From Shewanella sp. Isolate13 (lineage in GTDB: Bacteria > Pseudomonadota > Gammaproteobacteria > Enterobacterales > Shewanellaceae), in contig NZ_JAKEVD010000008.1 of the NCBI RefSeq assembly GCF_022398325.1, positions 62,001 to 126,000 on the forward strand: a DNA stretch of 64,000 bases. Reading direction: 5' to 3'. Position numbers and translations under genes: made by a program. This document shows positions 17,093 to 27,759 of this stretch, one piece after another (the first letter of the stretch is position 1; the number at the start of each line of letters is the position of its first letter). The notes under the pieces are model-generated. The model had not been told where the DNA came from and ran no database searches. It saw nothing but the letters and a program-made list of their open reading frames with translations.

Positions 17093-20000
17093 ATGAATGC
17101 TTTCTCTGTATTGACTCCACCAGCGGTCAAGAGTGCCAAATTGGCACAAACGCTGTGTACACTCGGCGGCGCAGCACAAGCGCTAACCATCGCAAATATT
17201 GCCAAGCAACATTTAGGTGTTACCTTAGTGGTGACAGCTGATACACCGACGGCAATCACTCTTGATGCTGAGCTAAGTTATCTGCTCAGTGAGCAATCAA
17301 TACCGATTTGGCTTTTCCCCGATAGAGAAACACTTCCTTACGACAGCTTCTCGCCGCACCAAGATCTGGTCTCCCAGCGCTTAGAAGCGTTATCACGTAT
17401 ACCTCAGGCGCAACACGCAGTTGTCATTGTCCCTATCACCACCTTGATGGTGCGCCTGCCGCCACAATCGTTCCTAACGGGTAACGTATTGATGCTGGAG
17501 AAAGGCGATAAGTATCGTCTGTTAGATGTACGCGAGCAGTTAATTAACACCGGCTATCACGTGGTTGAGCAGGTCTATGAACACGGCGAGTTTGCCGTGC
17601 GAGGCTCAATTATCGATATTTTCCCAATGGGTTCGAGTCAGCCTTATCGCATCGAGTTATTCGATGATGAAGTAGAAACCATTCGTCATTTTGATCCTGA
17701 GACTCAGCGATCTAGCAAAGAGATCGATGCCATTCGTCTGCTTCCAGCGAAAGAGTTCCCTACCGATGACGCCGCGATAGAAGGCTTTAGGCAAAGGTAC
17801 CGCCGCCGTTTTGAGGTGTTGGTTAAAGAGCCGGGCTCGATTTATCAGATGGTCAGTAAGAAAACCATGCCAGCGGGAATTGAAAACTACCTGCCACTGT
17901 TTTTTGATGAAACCGCCACCCTCTTTGATTATCTCCCAGGTAATACTCAGCTGATCACCTTAGGTGACATTGAAGCGGCCACTCACTCGCACCTTAATGA
18001 GGTTGAAGTTCGCTACGAAGACAGGCGCGTCGACCCATTAAGGCCACTACTCACGCCACAAGAGTTATATCTGCTGACTGAGCAGATCTTCGCATCTTTT
18101 AAAGGCTTGCCTCGCTTTGGACTTAAAGATGAGGCCTACACAGGTACAGCATCTCATGCCAAGGCCAGTAAACTGCCAGATCTCTGCGCCAACCATAAGC
18201 TCAAACAACCTTTGGTTGAGCTTGAGAAATACGCCACACTTGGCGAGCGTATGCTGTTTAGTGCCGAGTCTGAGGGGCGCCGAGAAGCATTGCTAGAACT
18301 GCTTAGCAAGATCAACCTCAAGCCTAAGTTGTATGATCATTTCGATGAATTTGTCGCCAGCAAGGCAAAACTAGGGCTAATCGTATCTCCTCTTGCCCAT
18401 GGCTGTGTGATTGAAAAGAAAACCGGTGGCAAGTTTGCGCTTATTTGTGAGACGGAACTGTTTGGTCAACGCATCTCTCAGCGTCGTCGCCGTGATAAAC
18501 AGCGTCAGATCAGCTCCGATGCCTTAGTTAAAAACCTTGCCGAGCTAAAGGTAGGCCAACCCATAGTGCATTTAGACCATGGTGTGGCGCGCTATCAGGG
18601 TCTAGAGACATTAGATACTGGCGGCCTAGTGGCCGAATATTTAGTCCTTGAATACTCAGGTGGCGATAAACTCTATGTGCCGGTTGGCTCACTGCATTTA
18701 ATTAGCCGCTACAGCGTTGGCCCCGATGAGGAGGCAACCCTTAACAAGCTCGGTAATGAAAGCTGGGCCAAGGCAAAGAAAAAAGCGGTTGAGAAAATTC
18801 GTGATGTGGCCGCAGAGCTACTCGATGTCTATGCCCGCAGACAGGCTCGCCCGGGCGAGGCTTGTCGAATCGATCAGGAAGAGTATGCACTGTTCGCCAA
18901 CAGTTTCCCCTATGAGGAAACCGTTGACCAAGAGACCGCCATCGAAGCGGTCCTTGAAGATATGCGCTCGCCAACGGCGATGGATAGACTCGTTTGTGGA
19001 GATGTGGGCTTCGGTAAGACCGAGGTCGCCATGCGCGCTGCCTTTGTCGCCGTCAATGACGGCAGACAGGTCGCCATCTTAGTACCGACTACTCTGCTCG
19101 CTCAGCAGCATTACGAAAACTTTAAAGACCGCTTCGCCGACTGGCCATTTAAGATTGAAGTGATGTCTCGTTTTAAGACGGCGAAAGAGCAGACTCAAGT
19201 GATGAAAGATCTGCTCGATGGTAAAGTCGACATCGTGATCGGCACCCACAAGCTGCTGCAATCAGAAGCCAAATTCGAGAATCTCGGCCTGCTCATTATC
19301 GACGAAGAACACCGATTTGGTGTAAGACAGAAAGAGAAGATTAAGGCCCTCAGAGCGAATGTCGATATCTTAACCTTAACCGCAACGCCTATTCCGAGAA
19401 CATTAAATATGGCGATGTCGGGCATGCGCGATCTGTCGATTATCGCCACCCCGCCAGCTAAGCGACTCGCAGTAAAAACCTTTGTCAGAGAATATGATGA
19501 AGCCACCATTCGTGAGGCCTTGCTACGTGAAATATTAAGGGGTGGCCAGGTCTACTTCCTACACAATAGTGTCGAAACCATAGAGAAGCGTGCGGCAGAG
19601 ATCAGTGAGTTGCTACCAGAGGCACGCGTGGTGACTGCCCATGGGCAGATGCGTGAGCGTGAGCTTGAACGAGTGATGTCTGATTTTTATCATCAGCGCT
19701 TTAACGTATTAGTCTGTACTACTATCATCGAAACCGGTATCGACGTGCCATCGGCTAATACCATCGTCATTGAACGCGCCGATAACTTTGGTCTGGCTCA
19801 GCTGCATCAGCTACGTGGCCGCGTGGGACGCTCTCATCACCAAGCCTACGCCTATTTGATGACCCCTCACCCCAAACGTATGACTAAAGATGCCCGTAAG
19901 CGACTAGAGGCGATCGGCGCATTAGAAGATCTTGGGGCTGGCTTTATGCTCGCAACCCAAGACTTGGAAATTCGCGGTGCCGGTGAGCTACTTGGTGATG

Positions 20001-20566
20001 AGCAGAGCGGTCATATCTCCAAGATTGGTTTTACCCTCTATATGGAGATGCTAGAAGATGCGGTGAAGTCGCTTAAGCAGGGGAAAGAGCCGTCGCTAAA
20101 TCAGATGCTACGACATCAGTGTGAGATTGAGCTGCGCATCCCTGCGCTGCTGCCTGAAGATTACGTTGGCGATGTGAATATTCGCCTCTCTCTGTATAAG
20201 CGGATCGCTAACTGCGAAACCGCAAAAGCACTCGATGAGATGAAGGTCGAATTGATTGACCGCTTCGGTATGTTGCCCGATGCGACCAAAAACTTGATGG
20301 AAATGACACTTTATAAGCACTTGGCCACACAGTTAGGCTTAAGAAAAATCGAAATGCACGCTAAAGGTGGTAGTATAGAGTTCGGTGAAAACAATCAGGT
20401 TGATCCAACCTTTATCATCGGTTTGCTACAAAGCCAGCCACAAGTATATCGAATGGACGGGCCCAATAAGCTAAAATTTGCTATGCCTTCTGAAACAGCT
20501 AAAGATAGGCTCGCATTACTCAAACTGTTAATTGAGCAGTTGTTTCAACATCGTCTTGGAGAATAA
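17093..20566 (+). CDS. mfd: Transcription-repair coupling factor Mfd
   Basis: 1157 residues, close to E. coli Mfd (1148). Domains in order: UvrB-homology D1-D2 (about 1-340, with QSIPIWLFPDRETLPYD), a RNA polymerase-interacting CarD-like domain near 480-580 (LKVGQPIVHLDHGVARYQGL), and a RecG-like translocase with Walker A GDVGFGKTE near 636 and Walker B DEEHRFG near 736. The C-terminal TRCF domain carries the UvrA-mimicking region. It dislodges stalled RNA polymerase and recruits UvrA to the transcribed strand. The following gene starts 3 bp after the stop, so mfd and csiV are probably one operon. Confidence 0.97.
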   Translation: MNAFSVLTPPAVKSAKLAQTLCTLGGAAQALTIANIAKQHLGVTLVVTADTPTAITLDAELSYLLSEQSIPIWLFPDRETLPYDSFSPHQDLVSQRLEALSRIPQAQHAVVIVPITTLMVRLPPQSFLTGNVLMLEKGDKYRLLDVREQLINTGYHVVEQVYEHGEFAVRGSIIDIFPMGSSQPYRIELFDDEVETIRHFDPETQRSSKEIDAIRLLPAKEFPTDDAAIEGFRQRYRRRFEVLVKEPGSIYQMVSKKTMPAGIENYLPLFFDETATLFDYLPGNTQLITLGDIEAATHSHLNEVEVRYEDRRVDPLRPLLTPQELYLLTEQIFASFKGLPRFGLKDEAYTGTASHAKASKLPDLCANHKLKQPLVELEKYATLGERMLFSAESEGRREALLELLSKINLKPKLYDHFDEFVASKAKLGLIVSPLAHGCVIEKKTGGKFALICETELFGQRISQRRRRDKQRQISSDALVKNLAELKVGQPIVHLDHGVARYQGLETLDTGGLVAEYLVLEYSGGDKLYVPVGSLHLISRYSVGPDEEATLNKLGNESWAKAKKKAVEKIRDVAAELLDVYARRQARPGEACRIDQEEYALFANSFPYEETVDQETAIEAVLEDMRSPTAMDRLVCGDVGFGKTEVAMRAAFVAVNDGRQVAILVPTTLLAQQHYENFKDRFADWPFKIEVMSRFKTAKEQTQVMKDLLDGKVDIVIGTHKLLQSEAKFENLGLLIIDEEHRFGVRQKEKIKALRANVDILTLTATPIPRTLNMAMSGMRDLSIIATPPAKRLAVKTFVREYDEATIREALLREILRGGQVYFLHNSVETIEKRAAEISELLPEARVVTAHGQMRERELERVMSDFYHQRFNVLVCTTIIETGIDVPSANTIVIERADNFGLAQLHQLRGRVGRSHHQAYAYLMTPHPKRMTKDARKRLEAIGALEDLGAGFMLATQDLEIRGAGELLGDEQSGHISKIGFTLYMEMLEDAVKSLKQGKEPSLNQMLRHQCEIELRIPALLPEDYVGDVNIRLSLYKRIANCETAKALDEMKVELIDRFGMLPDATKNLMEMTLYKHLATQLGLRKIEMHAKGGSIEFGENNQVDPTFIIGLLQSQPQVYRMDGPNKLKFAMPSETAKDRLALLKLLIEQLFQHRLGE

Positions 20567-20568
20567 TC

Positions 20569-21561
20569 GTGTTAAGACTATCTAAAAACAAGCTAAGCAC
20601 AGCTTTAGCTGTTGGCCTTTTATCCAGCTTATCTGTAAGCGTTAATGCTGCAGAAGAGCGTTGGTTTGAGGTTGAGGTCTATATCTTCGAGCGAGATGTA
20701 CCAACCGTTGAGCAATGGCCAACCACACCCGCACAGACTCGTACACGTAAGACAGTCGACTTTATTACCCCTATGGTCAGCACCGATTTAACGGCGGTGA
20801 GTATGGGGCTCAACGGCTGCACCTCAAGCGATTGGGCAACCGATAGCGTAAACTGTAATGAGCAACTTAGCAGCGCGAATCACAAGGCCCTAGCCGATGT
20901 GCCGATGCAGATTGCCGCTCCCGCCCCCGCCACTGCGCACCTTGGCGATGGCGCCGTACTGCTAGCCGAGAGTCAGAGCCAATTTAACGATATTATTGCG
21001 ACGATATCTCGTGAAAAAGGTACCACCAGCCTCTTGCATATGACATGGCAGCAATCGATGCTACCTCGAAACAGAGCGATTCCGGTCAAACTGTATTCAG
21101 GACACGACTATTCAGAAGAATATGAGTTTAACGGTCATCCGATCAAAGCTCAGGAGGCAAGCTCAGAATTTGGCAACTTCGACTTTATGACAAGTCAGTT
21201 TGCAAACGACACAAATAAGCCTGTGTGGAAGTTTGATGGAACGATTAATATCTATCTGCAGCACTACCTCTTTATTGAAACAAACTTCACCTTGCGAGAA
21301 GAGGGCAACAAGACGGTTACCGTTGCACAAAATGAGCAGCTAACGACCCCGGAGGCAACACAGGCAAGTACACAAGAGGTTACAACGCCTTACCTCTACG
21401 CTATTCCTATGGTGCAAAATCGTAGGGTGCGTAGTGATGAAGTCCACTATTTCGATCATCCTAAAATGGGTATGATTATTCAGATCAGAAAGATGGAGCA
21501 CCCAAGCGCAAAGGTGCCCAAGAGCAATAGCGTCGCCATGGAACCACTAACGACCTATTAA
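20569..21561 (+). CDS. csiV: CsiV-family peptidoglycan-associated protein
   Basis: 330 residues from a GTG start right after the mfd stop, with AGGAGAATAATC-like ribosome-binding sequence at the end of mfd. Signal peptide spans about 1-27 (VGLLSSLSVSVNA then A). The mature start is EERWFEVEVYIFERD, the family hallmark; the C-terminal part contains RRVRSDEVHYFDHPKMGMIIQI, also typical. CsiV is a periplasmic protein of Vibrio and Shewanella needed for cell shape integrity during exposure to D-amino acids, where it acts with LpoA/PBP1a in peptidoglycan assembly. The C-terminus overlaps the convergent acyP stop by 4 bp. Confidence 0.85.
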   Translation: MLRLSKNKLSTALAVGLLSSLSVSVNAAEERWFEVEVYIFERDVPTVEQWPTTPAQTRTRKTVDFITPMVSTDLTAVSMGLNGCTSSDWATDSVNCNEQLSSANHKALADVPMQIAAPAPATAHLGDGAVLLAESQSQFNDIIATISREKGTTSLLHMTWQQSMLPRNRAIPVKLYSGHDYSEEYEFNGHPIKAQEASSEFGNFDFMTSQFANDTNKPVWKFDGTINIYLQHYLFIETNFTLREEGNKTVTVAQNEQLTTPEATQASTQEVTTPYLYAIPMVQNRRVRSDEVHYFDHPKMGMIIQIRKMEHPSAKVPKSNSVAMEPLTTY

Positions 21562-21833
21562 GGCTGCATAATCGAAAAGTCGAGGTAGATCTCATCTGCC
21601 TCGTCCTCTTCAACAATCACTTCGTCCACCCGAGATGCTGGTGCGCCGATGTAACACCATCCAATGAGCTTATCAACCGCGACTTCGCTCCCTTGAGCTA
21701 AGATCTGCACCGTACCATCGCTTAGATTACTCACATAGCCCGTGACCCCTAAAGTGTTCGCTTGAACAAGTGTATTCTGACGATAAGAAACACCCTGTAC
21801 CTTCCCCTTCACTTGTATCATGACACGCTTCAT
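21558..21833 (-). CDS. acyP: Acylphosphatase
   Basis: 91 residues, the family length. The active-site arginine R18 lies in KGKVQGVSYRQ and the catalytic asparagine N36 in GYVSNLSDG. The enzyme hydrolyses carboxyl phosphates such as acetyl-phosphate and 1,3-bisphosphoglycerate in the cytosol. Ser16 replaces the more common Gly of GVGFR/Y. Monocistronic; its stop overlaps the convergent csiV stop. Confidence 0.95.
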   Translation of the reverse strand: MKRVMIQVKGKVQGVSYRQNTLVQANTLGVTGYVSNLSDGTVQILAQGSEVAVDKLIGWCYIGAPASRVDEVIVEEDEADEIYLDFSIMQP

Positions 21834-22138
21834 AACCTATTCCTTGTACGAAAGACTCCACTCGCTAACCACCGAGCCCAGGTAAAAATATTTCAGATTA
21901 AAAACAATCTCATTGGTCTTAGAAATAACATAGCCTAAAGCACTGTCATGAGCAAAGATAAGCTCATATTTGCAATCAGATTCATCTACAATCGCCTAAT
22001 CTCCGCTAACAAGCTCGATGAATAGCAAAATCATGGCTCCGACCAGCCGCTTGCAAATGCCACTCAATAGGTTATCCAAAAAGTATAGGTATAAAAAAAC
22101 CACCTATAACCTAATGGCTATTGATGGTTCTTATAAAG
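21834..22138. other. Intergenic region between acyP and ycfP
   Basis: 305 bp holding the acyP promoter (minus strand) and the end of ycfP transcription. A 41-codon frame starting at 22018 has no ribosome-binding site and is not called. I see no RNA gene or clear terminator. Confidence 0.4.
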
Positions 22139-22223
22139 CTTAACCAACGGGACTATTAGCAGCCTTTGAGTGTCTTAATAAGCTTAACTAATGGGACTAG
22201 CTGTCTTTGAATGTTTTAATAAG
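22139..22223. repeat. Tandem duplication of the ycfP 3' end
   Basis: Unit 22139-22182 and unit 22183-22223 are about 80 percent identical by eye (CTTAACCAACGGGACTA versus CTTAACTAATGGGACTA, and GTGTCTTAATAAG versus ATGTTTTAATAAG). The second unit contains the last codons of ycfP, so the first is a duplicated, now untranslated copy of the gene's end; its translation on the minus strand would read LIKTLKGC-stop beside the real [12 protein letters not shown]. Confidence 0.7.
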
Positions 22224-22736
22224 CTGAAGCTGGGCCGCTAATGAGATAAACTTGTGCGACTGCTCATCATCCCACTCGACTGTATAGTAATCTTTTAGAG
22301 TCGATTCCACCTTAGCATTGTCATTTACCTCGTCTTGGCGAGCCAAGATACACAATGCCTTACCTTTATTTAAGGCTCGGAAGTCTTTAACACACTTATT
22401 AGCAATATCGGTATACTCTTCAGGTCGGTCAATTTTGCCGGCCATGTTATCTTGAGGAAGTAAATTAGGATTAATCAGCACCGATTTAATGCCATTTAAA
22501 AAGCCGATGCGCTCTGCCCAATATCCGCCTAAGCCCACGCCCAAGATCAGCGGCGATTCATCATCTGATGACGCGATCTGTTTGCTGACCTCATTCAAGA
22601 GGTACTGCATATCATTTTTAGGATGCAAGGTACTGTAACTGACCAAACGTACGTCATCATCAATAAACTGTAACTGACGCATTTTGTCATGATTACCTGG
22701 GCTTGTCGCATCAAACCCATGAAGATAAAGGATCAT
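22197..22736 (-). CDS. ycfP: YcfP/YqiA-type alpha/beta hydrolase fold protein (UPF0227)
   Basis: 179 residues, co-linear with E. coli Ycf[70 protein letters not shown], and ARQDEVND. The nucleophile-elbow position reads GLGG and not GxSxG; this Gly is also present in E. coli YcfP, so the absence of the classical serine is a family property and the activity is uncertain. The fold is a cytosolic esterase/thioesterase type. It lies 72 bp downstream of nagZ on the same strand, an arrangement also found in E. coli. Confidence 0.92.
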   Translation of the reverse strand: MILYLHGFDATSPGNHDKMRQLQFIDDDVRLVSYSTLHPKNDMQYLLNEVSKQIASSDDESPLILGVGLGGYWAERIGFLNGIKSVLINPNLLPQDNMAGKIDRPEEYTDIANKCVKDFRALNKGKALCILARQDEVNDNAKVESTLKDYYTVEWDDEQSHKFISLAAQLQLIKTFKDS

Positions 22737-22808
22737 TCTCGTCCTCCAAAAAAATTTTATATATAATCAACTGCTAACTTAGCAAGCAGAACTGGTATCG
22801 ATGTTGCG

Positions 22809-23816
22809 CTAAATCAAGTTTTGAGCAATGGCTTTGGCACGCTCCCAACGCTCATTATCCTCGAGTGCTTTAACCACTCTGGCTTGATCGGGTTTTAATA
22901 AATTAGCATTCAGTCGGTTATTCTCTGTCGGCCAATCTACACCCTCTAGCACCTCGGTGGCGCCTTTACTGTCGTTACAAACTAAAATCATATTACATCC
23001 AGCATCAAGCGCTGCTTGTGCTCTAGCAGTGTATCCACCTGCTACGGCAGCGCCCTTCATGCCGAGATCATCAGAGAAAATCACCCCATTGAAGGCTAGC
23101 TGTTTGCGCAGCACTTCTTGCAGCCAAAATGGAGAAAAGCCAGCTGGTTGACTGTCTACCTTAGGATAAATCACGTGCGCAGGCATAATACCCTGTAAAC
23201 GGTCTTTACCGATTAAGGTCTTAAAGGGCTGCATATCGTTGGCAAAAATCTCATCTTGTGTACGTTCATCAACGGGCTTGGCAATATGAGAGTCCGCTTC
23301 TACGCTACCATGCCCAGGAAAGTGCTTACCCACTGCGCACATACCCGCTTGCTCCATGCCATCGATAAAGGCACTCGCCAGCTCGGCAACCTCCTCCTTG
23401 TCAGGACTAAAGCTTCTGGTACCTATCACTTGACTGACACCATTTAAATCCAATACTGGGGCAAAGCTTAAGTCGATATCGACCGCAAGCAGTTCTATCG
23501 CCATTAAGTAACCTAGCTCGGTTGCCCAACGCTTGGCCTGTGCCATATCCCCTTTTGCTGCAGGAAGAATATCTCCCATGGCAGGTAAGACGGTAAAGCC
23601 ATCTCGAAAACGTTGTACTCGTCCCCCCTCATGGTCGACTGCAATCAGGATGTCAGGTCGAATCGCACGTATTGACTTAATGAGGGTAATTAATTGAGCC
23701 CTGCTGGCATAATTACGACTAAATAAAATCAAGCCGCCTATCATGGGATGAGTTAACTGCGATGATTCCGTAGCGCTCAGCTCCGTTGACTCAATATCTA
23801 ACATCAAATAACTCAT
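22809..23816 (-). CDS. nagZ: Beta-N-acetylhexosaminidase NagZ
   Basis: 335 residues, the normal length for the short family-3 glycoside hydrolases of Gram-negatives. The signature KHFPGHGSVEADSHIAKP contains the catalytic Asp-His dyad loop, and the nucleophile Asp lies in FSDDLGMKGA. The substrate-binding start VDHEGGRVQRFRDGFT is complete. The enzyme removes N-acetylglucosamine from anhydromuropeptides in the cytosol during peptidoglycan recycling and so influences beta-lactamase induction. GAGGG precedes the ATG. ycfP follows in the same operon. Confidence 0.96.
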   Translation of the reverse strand: MSYLMLDIESTELSATESSQLTHPMIGGLILFSRNYASRAQLITLIKSIRAIRPDILIAVDHEGGRVQRFRDGFTVLPAMGDILPAAKGDMAQAKRWATELGYLMAIELLAVDIDLSFAPVLDLNGVSQVIGTRSFSPDKEEVAELASAFIDGMEQAGMCAVGKHFPGHGSVEADSHIAKPVDERTQDEIFANDMQPFKTLIGKDRLQGIMPAHVIYPKVDSQPAGFSPFWLQEVLRKQLAFNGVIFSDDLGMKGAAVAGGYTARAQAALDAGCNMILVCNDSKGATEVLEGVDWPTENNRLNANLLKPDQARVVKALEDNERWERAKAIAQNLI

Positions 23817-24207
23817 ATAACCCTCTAAATTTTTAATACCTTAAAGATCTCACCTAGCAAAGCTTAAAGAAAGCACTCTATGATTTGAATAGTTAAACCT
23901 TAAATAAATGCATGTTAAACAATAACTAGTACTGTTTTGAAAACAAAAAAACATCATTATTGCAACCAAACTGTAATTAGATTATCTAATGCGTAGAAAT
24001 TGCATACAAAAAACTAATGATCGAGAAAAAGCTAAAGTATGGGATACTTTTTAACACCAATTAATTCAAACGACTAAGATTAACATCAAGCATAGTATTT
24101 TCACGCCCAATAAGTGAAATATACCAAGATTATGGGCATAGCTCCATTGCAGGCTTTCTTAGTGGAATTGGTCATAACTATAACGACTAGAGCAATAAAG
24201 GTTTAGC
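23817..24207. promoter_or_regulatory. Divergent promoter region of nagZ and sdaA
   Basis: 391 bp of AT-rich sequence between divergent genes. Promoters for both must lie here. I could not identify an operator, riboswitch or small gene. A long upstream region before sdaA would fit complex control (for example by Lrp, as in E. coli), but no site is claimed. Confidence 0.45.
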
Positions 24208-25584
24208 ATGATTAGTGTATTCGACATGTTCAAAATCGGCATCGGGCCGTCAAGTTCTCACACCGTGGGACCAATGAAAGCAGGAAACGTTTTTATTGAG
24301 CAACTGCAAGAGTTAGGTCATCTCGACGAGGTTGATGAATTACGTTCTGAACTGTTTGGTTCTTTAGGGCAAACAGGGGTTGGTCACGGCACTGGTAAAG
24401 CGGTCATTCTTGGCCTGATGGGAAAGGCGCCTGAAACAGTTGACACCGACAGCATCGATGCCATTTTAGAGCAAGTTAAGAATACTGATAAGCTCAAGCT
24501 TGCAACCGGGCGTGAAGTGCTCTTTACCCGTGCAAACGGCATTACCTATCACAGACGTAAAAGCCTACCCGCGCACGCTAATGCGATGACCCTATATGCT
24601 TACAAAGACGGTGAATGCATCTATAAGCGTACCTATTACTCGGTCGGTGGTGGCTTCATTCTTGATGAAGATGAAATTCAAGCTCAAGACGCATCACCAG
24701 CAGCACCAATCAAGTCTGCCCCTTTTGATTTTAATTCAGCTCAACAACTGCTTGAACAGTGCACCGAAAACGGTTTTAGCATCTCATCGCTCATGATGGC
24801 TAATGAACTTAGCATTGCCGAGGCCGATGATATCAATGCTCGTTTATGGGAAATTTGGCTGACCATGAAGACCTGTGTCGAACGTGGCTATCAAAAAGAG
24901 GGTATTCTTCCCGGTGGACTAAAGCTTAGACGCCGCGCACCTTCGCTATATCGACGCTTAAAAGCCGAAGGTAAAAACTGTGTCGACCCACTGACTGCAA
25001 TGGATTGGGTTGATCTATTTGCCCTTTCCGTTAATGAGCAAAATGCTGCAGGCGATCGCGTGGTTACCGCACCGACTAACGGTGCAGCAGGCATCATCCC
25101 TGCCGTTTTATGCTATTACGATATGTTCGTACAAGAGGTCGACCAAGACGTTTGTACTCGCTACCTACTGACAGCTGCTGCCATTGGTATTCTCTATAAG
25201 AAGAACGCCTCAATTTCTGGCGCCGAGGTGGGCTGCCAAGGCGAGGTGGGCGTAGCCTGCTCCATGGCGGCTGCAGGATTAACTGAAATTATGGGTGGCA
25301 CCGTTGAACATGTAGAAAATGCCGCAGAAATCGGTATGGAGCATAACCTAGGCCTCACTTGCGATCCCGTTGGTGGCCTTGTGCAGGTGCCTTGTATCGA
25401 ACGTAATGCCATGGGCGCAGTCAAAGCCATCAATGCCTCACGCATGGCGATGCGCGGTGACGGTAATCATAAGGTATCACTGGATAAGGTGATTAAGACC
25501 ATGATGGATACGGGTAAAGATATGCGCAGCAAATATAAAGAGACTGCTAAAGGTGGCTTAGCCGTTAATATTGTTGAGTGTTAA
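24208..25584 (+). CDS. sdaA: L-serine ammonia-lyase, iron-sulfur dependent
   Basis: 458 residues, single-chain type with fused beta and alpha domains as in E. coli SdaA (454). It opens [23 protein letters not shown], the family signature. The catalytic alpha domain carries [14 protein letters not shown] and [17 protein letters not shown] near residue 341, where a cysteine ligates the [4Fe-4S] cluster, and later [16 protein letters not shown]. It deaminates L-serine to pyruvate and ammonia in the cytosol. AAAGG lies 7 nt before the ATG, and a perfect palindromic terminator follows. Could also be called sdaB by a namer; the two E. coli paralogues are not separable by eye. Confidence 0.95.
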   Translation: MISVFDMFKIGIGPSSSHTVGPMKAGNVFIEQLQELGHLDEVDELRSELFGSLGQTGVGHGTGKAVILGLMGKAPETVDTDSIDAILEQVKNTDKLKLATGREVLFTRANGITYHRRKSLPAHANAMTLYAYKDGECIYKRTYYSVGGGFILDEDEIQAQDASPAAPIKSAPFDFNSAQQLLEQCTENGFSISSLMMANELSIAEADDINARLWEIWLTMKTCVERGYQKEGILPGGLKLRRRAPSLYRRLKAEGKNCVDPLTAMDWVDLFALSVNEQNAAGDRVVTAPTNGAAGIIPAVLCYYDMFVQEVDQDVCTRYLLTAAAIGILYKKNASISGAEVGCQGEVGVACSMAAAGLTEIMGGTVEHVENAAEIGMEHNLGLTCDPVGGLVQVPCIERNAMGAVKAINASRMAMRGDGNHKVSLDKVIKTMMDTGKDMRSKYKETAKGGLAVNIVEC

Positions 25585-25630
25585 CCACACATTTTATCGT
25601 TACAGGTTAAGCCTTTGGTGATAAAACAAA

Positions 25631-25656
25631 AAAACCTCGCAATTGCGAGGTTTTTT
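25631..25656. terminator. Bidirectional terminator between sdaA and cysB
   Basis: Perfect palindrome AAAACCTCGC/GCGAGGTTTT (25631-25640 and 25645-25654) with T-tract, between convergent sdaA and cysB. Confidence 0.92.
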
Positions 25657-25670
25657 ATTGGAGGCTAACT

Positions 25671-26720
<1,050 letters not shown>

Positions 26721-26871
26721 TTATAGTACAACGCTATAATTAAATCAAATGGAATATAGCATAATTGTCAACCTCTGCGAAGCACTTCTAGCGAATCCAT
26801 GATGAAGATTACTACCCTAGTATGTTGATTTATAGTAGCATTAGTCGAATTGTAAATTTATTGGTTTTGCT

Positions 26872-27648
26872 ATGATATTTGCTTCCGTCTTGATCTTGCT
26901 CGGCACCCTTTTACTGCTAGTAATTGGAATTAGCATCGTTCAGCAACAAAAAGCACGCGTAGAAGCTGAGCGGCGCAATGAACTTGCACGCCATCGGGCT
27001 GTAATTGATGAAACCGAAGAAGTTTTGTCGAATACGGGCCTATTCCCTTGCTCATCAGATCTCATCCTTATGCTCTACCGAAGAGTTGAAGATGCACTAA
27101 CTAGCGCCCTTCCTATCGCTCGTAATCAGAGTAGCGATTTCGAGCGCCGTTTAATTGATTTGCGAGGCCAGATCCAAGCACTGCAATCTGCGCCTAAACC
27201 TGCTCCGGCAATAGAGCTATTTCGCTTGCCAGACAGTGATAGACAAATCCTAACTCTTGTACAAACGCTTAAAAAGATGAAAGCGATTTTGCGAGCCGAG
27301 CATAATAAAGGCAAAGTTGATCCCAGTATTTTTAGTCAAGAAGAGCAACGTATCGATAGCCTACAACTTCGAATTAACGTCGACTCAATGCTAGGCAGGG
27401 GTAGAGCGGCCTGTTTTATGAAGCAGTATGGCTCGGCTAAACAGATGGTGACTAAGGCCCTAGCAACACTACACACAATTAAGGCTCAGACTCCAAATGA
27501 CCCCTTTATCGCCCTTAAAGTAGAAGAAGCGAAAGCGATGCTTGAGGAGATCACTGGTGCGCAAAAGAGTGCCCATCCTGTGATAACCAAGTCCAAGGCT
27601 GAAGATGATGATATCGACGTTTTATTCCAGCCTAAGAAGAAGTGGTAA
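26872..27648 (+). CDS. Membrane-anchored coiled-coil protein of unknown function
   Basis: 258 residues. One N-terminal hydrophobic helix (MIFASVLILLGTLLLLVIGI, about 1-22) anchors it, followed by a charged helical region (QQQKARVEAERRNELARHRAV) and a mostly helical body with IDLRGQIQALQSAP and LVQTLKKMKAILRAEHNKGKVDP; the C-terminus is charged and disordered (DDDIDVLFQPKKKW). I recognise it only as a protein that accompanies topA and cysB in Shewanella-type genomes. No catalytic motif is visible. The body has a TPR-like feel (AACFMKQYGSAKQMVTKALATLH) that suggests protein binding. A strong terminator shared with topA follows. Confidence 0.75.
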   Translation: MIFASVLILLGTLLLLVIGISIVQQQKARVEAERRNELARHRAVIDETEEVLSNTGLFPCSSDLILMLYRRVEDALTSALPIARNQSSDFERRLIDLRGQIQALQSAPKPAPAIELFRLPDSDRQILTLVQTLKKMKAILRAEHNKGKVDPSIFSQEEQRIDSLQLRINVDSMLGRGRAACFMKQYGSAKQMVTKALATLHTIKAQTPNDPFIALKVEEAKAMLEEITGAQKSAHPVITKSKAEDDDIDVLFQPKKKW

Positions 27649-27707
27649 CCTGAGCTCAATTACTCTAAGAAGTTGAATTATTTGCGAACCGTATAAGCAG
27701 TAGCAAT

Positions 27708-27738
27708 AAAAAAAGCCCCGATGATTCGGGGCTTTTTT
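27708..27738. terminator. Bidirectional terminator between the 26.9 kb gene and topA
   Basis: AAAAAAGCCCCGA, 3-nt loop, TTCGGGGCTTTTTT: GC-rich stem with A- and T-tracts serving both convergent genes. Confidence 0.93.
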
Positions 27739-27759
27739 ATAACAGCTTAAAGCTAAGGT

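Noticed and set aside
22018..22143. 41-codon plus-strand frame between acyP and ycfP
   Set aside because: No ribosome-binding site and it runs into the duplicated ycfP end; composition is not protein-like.
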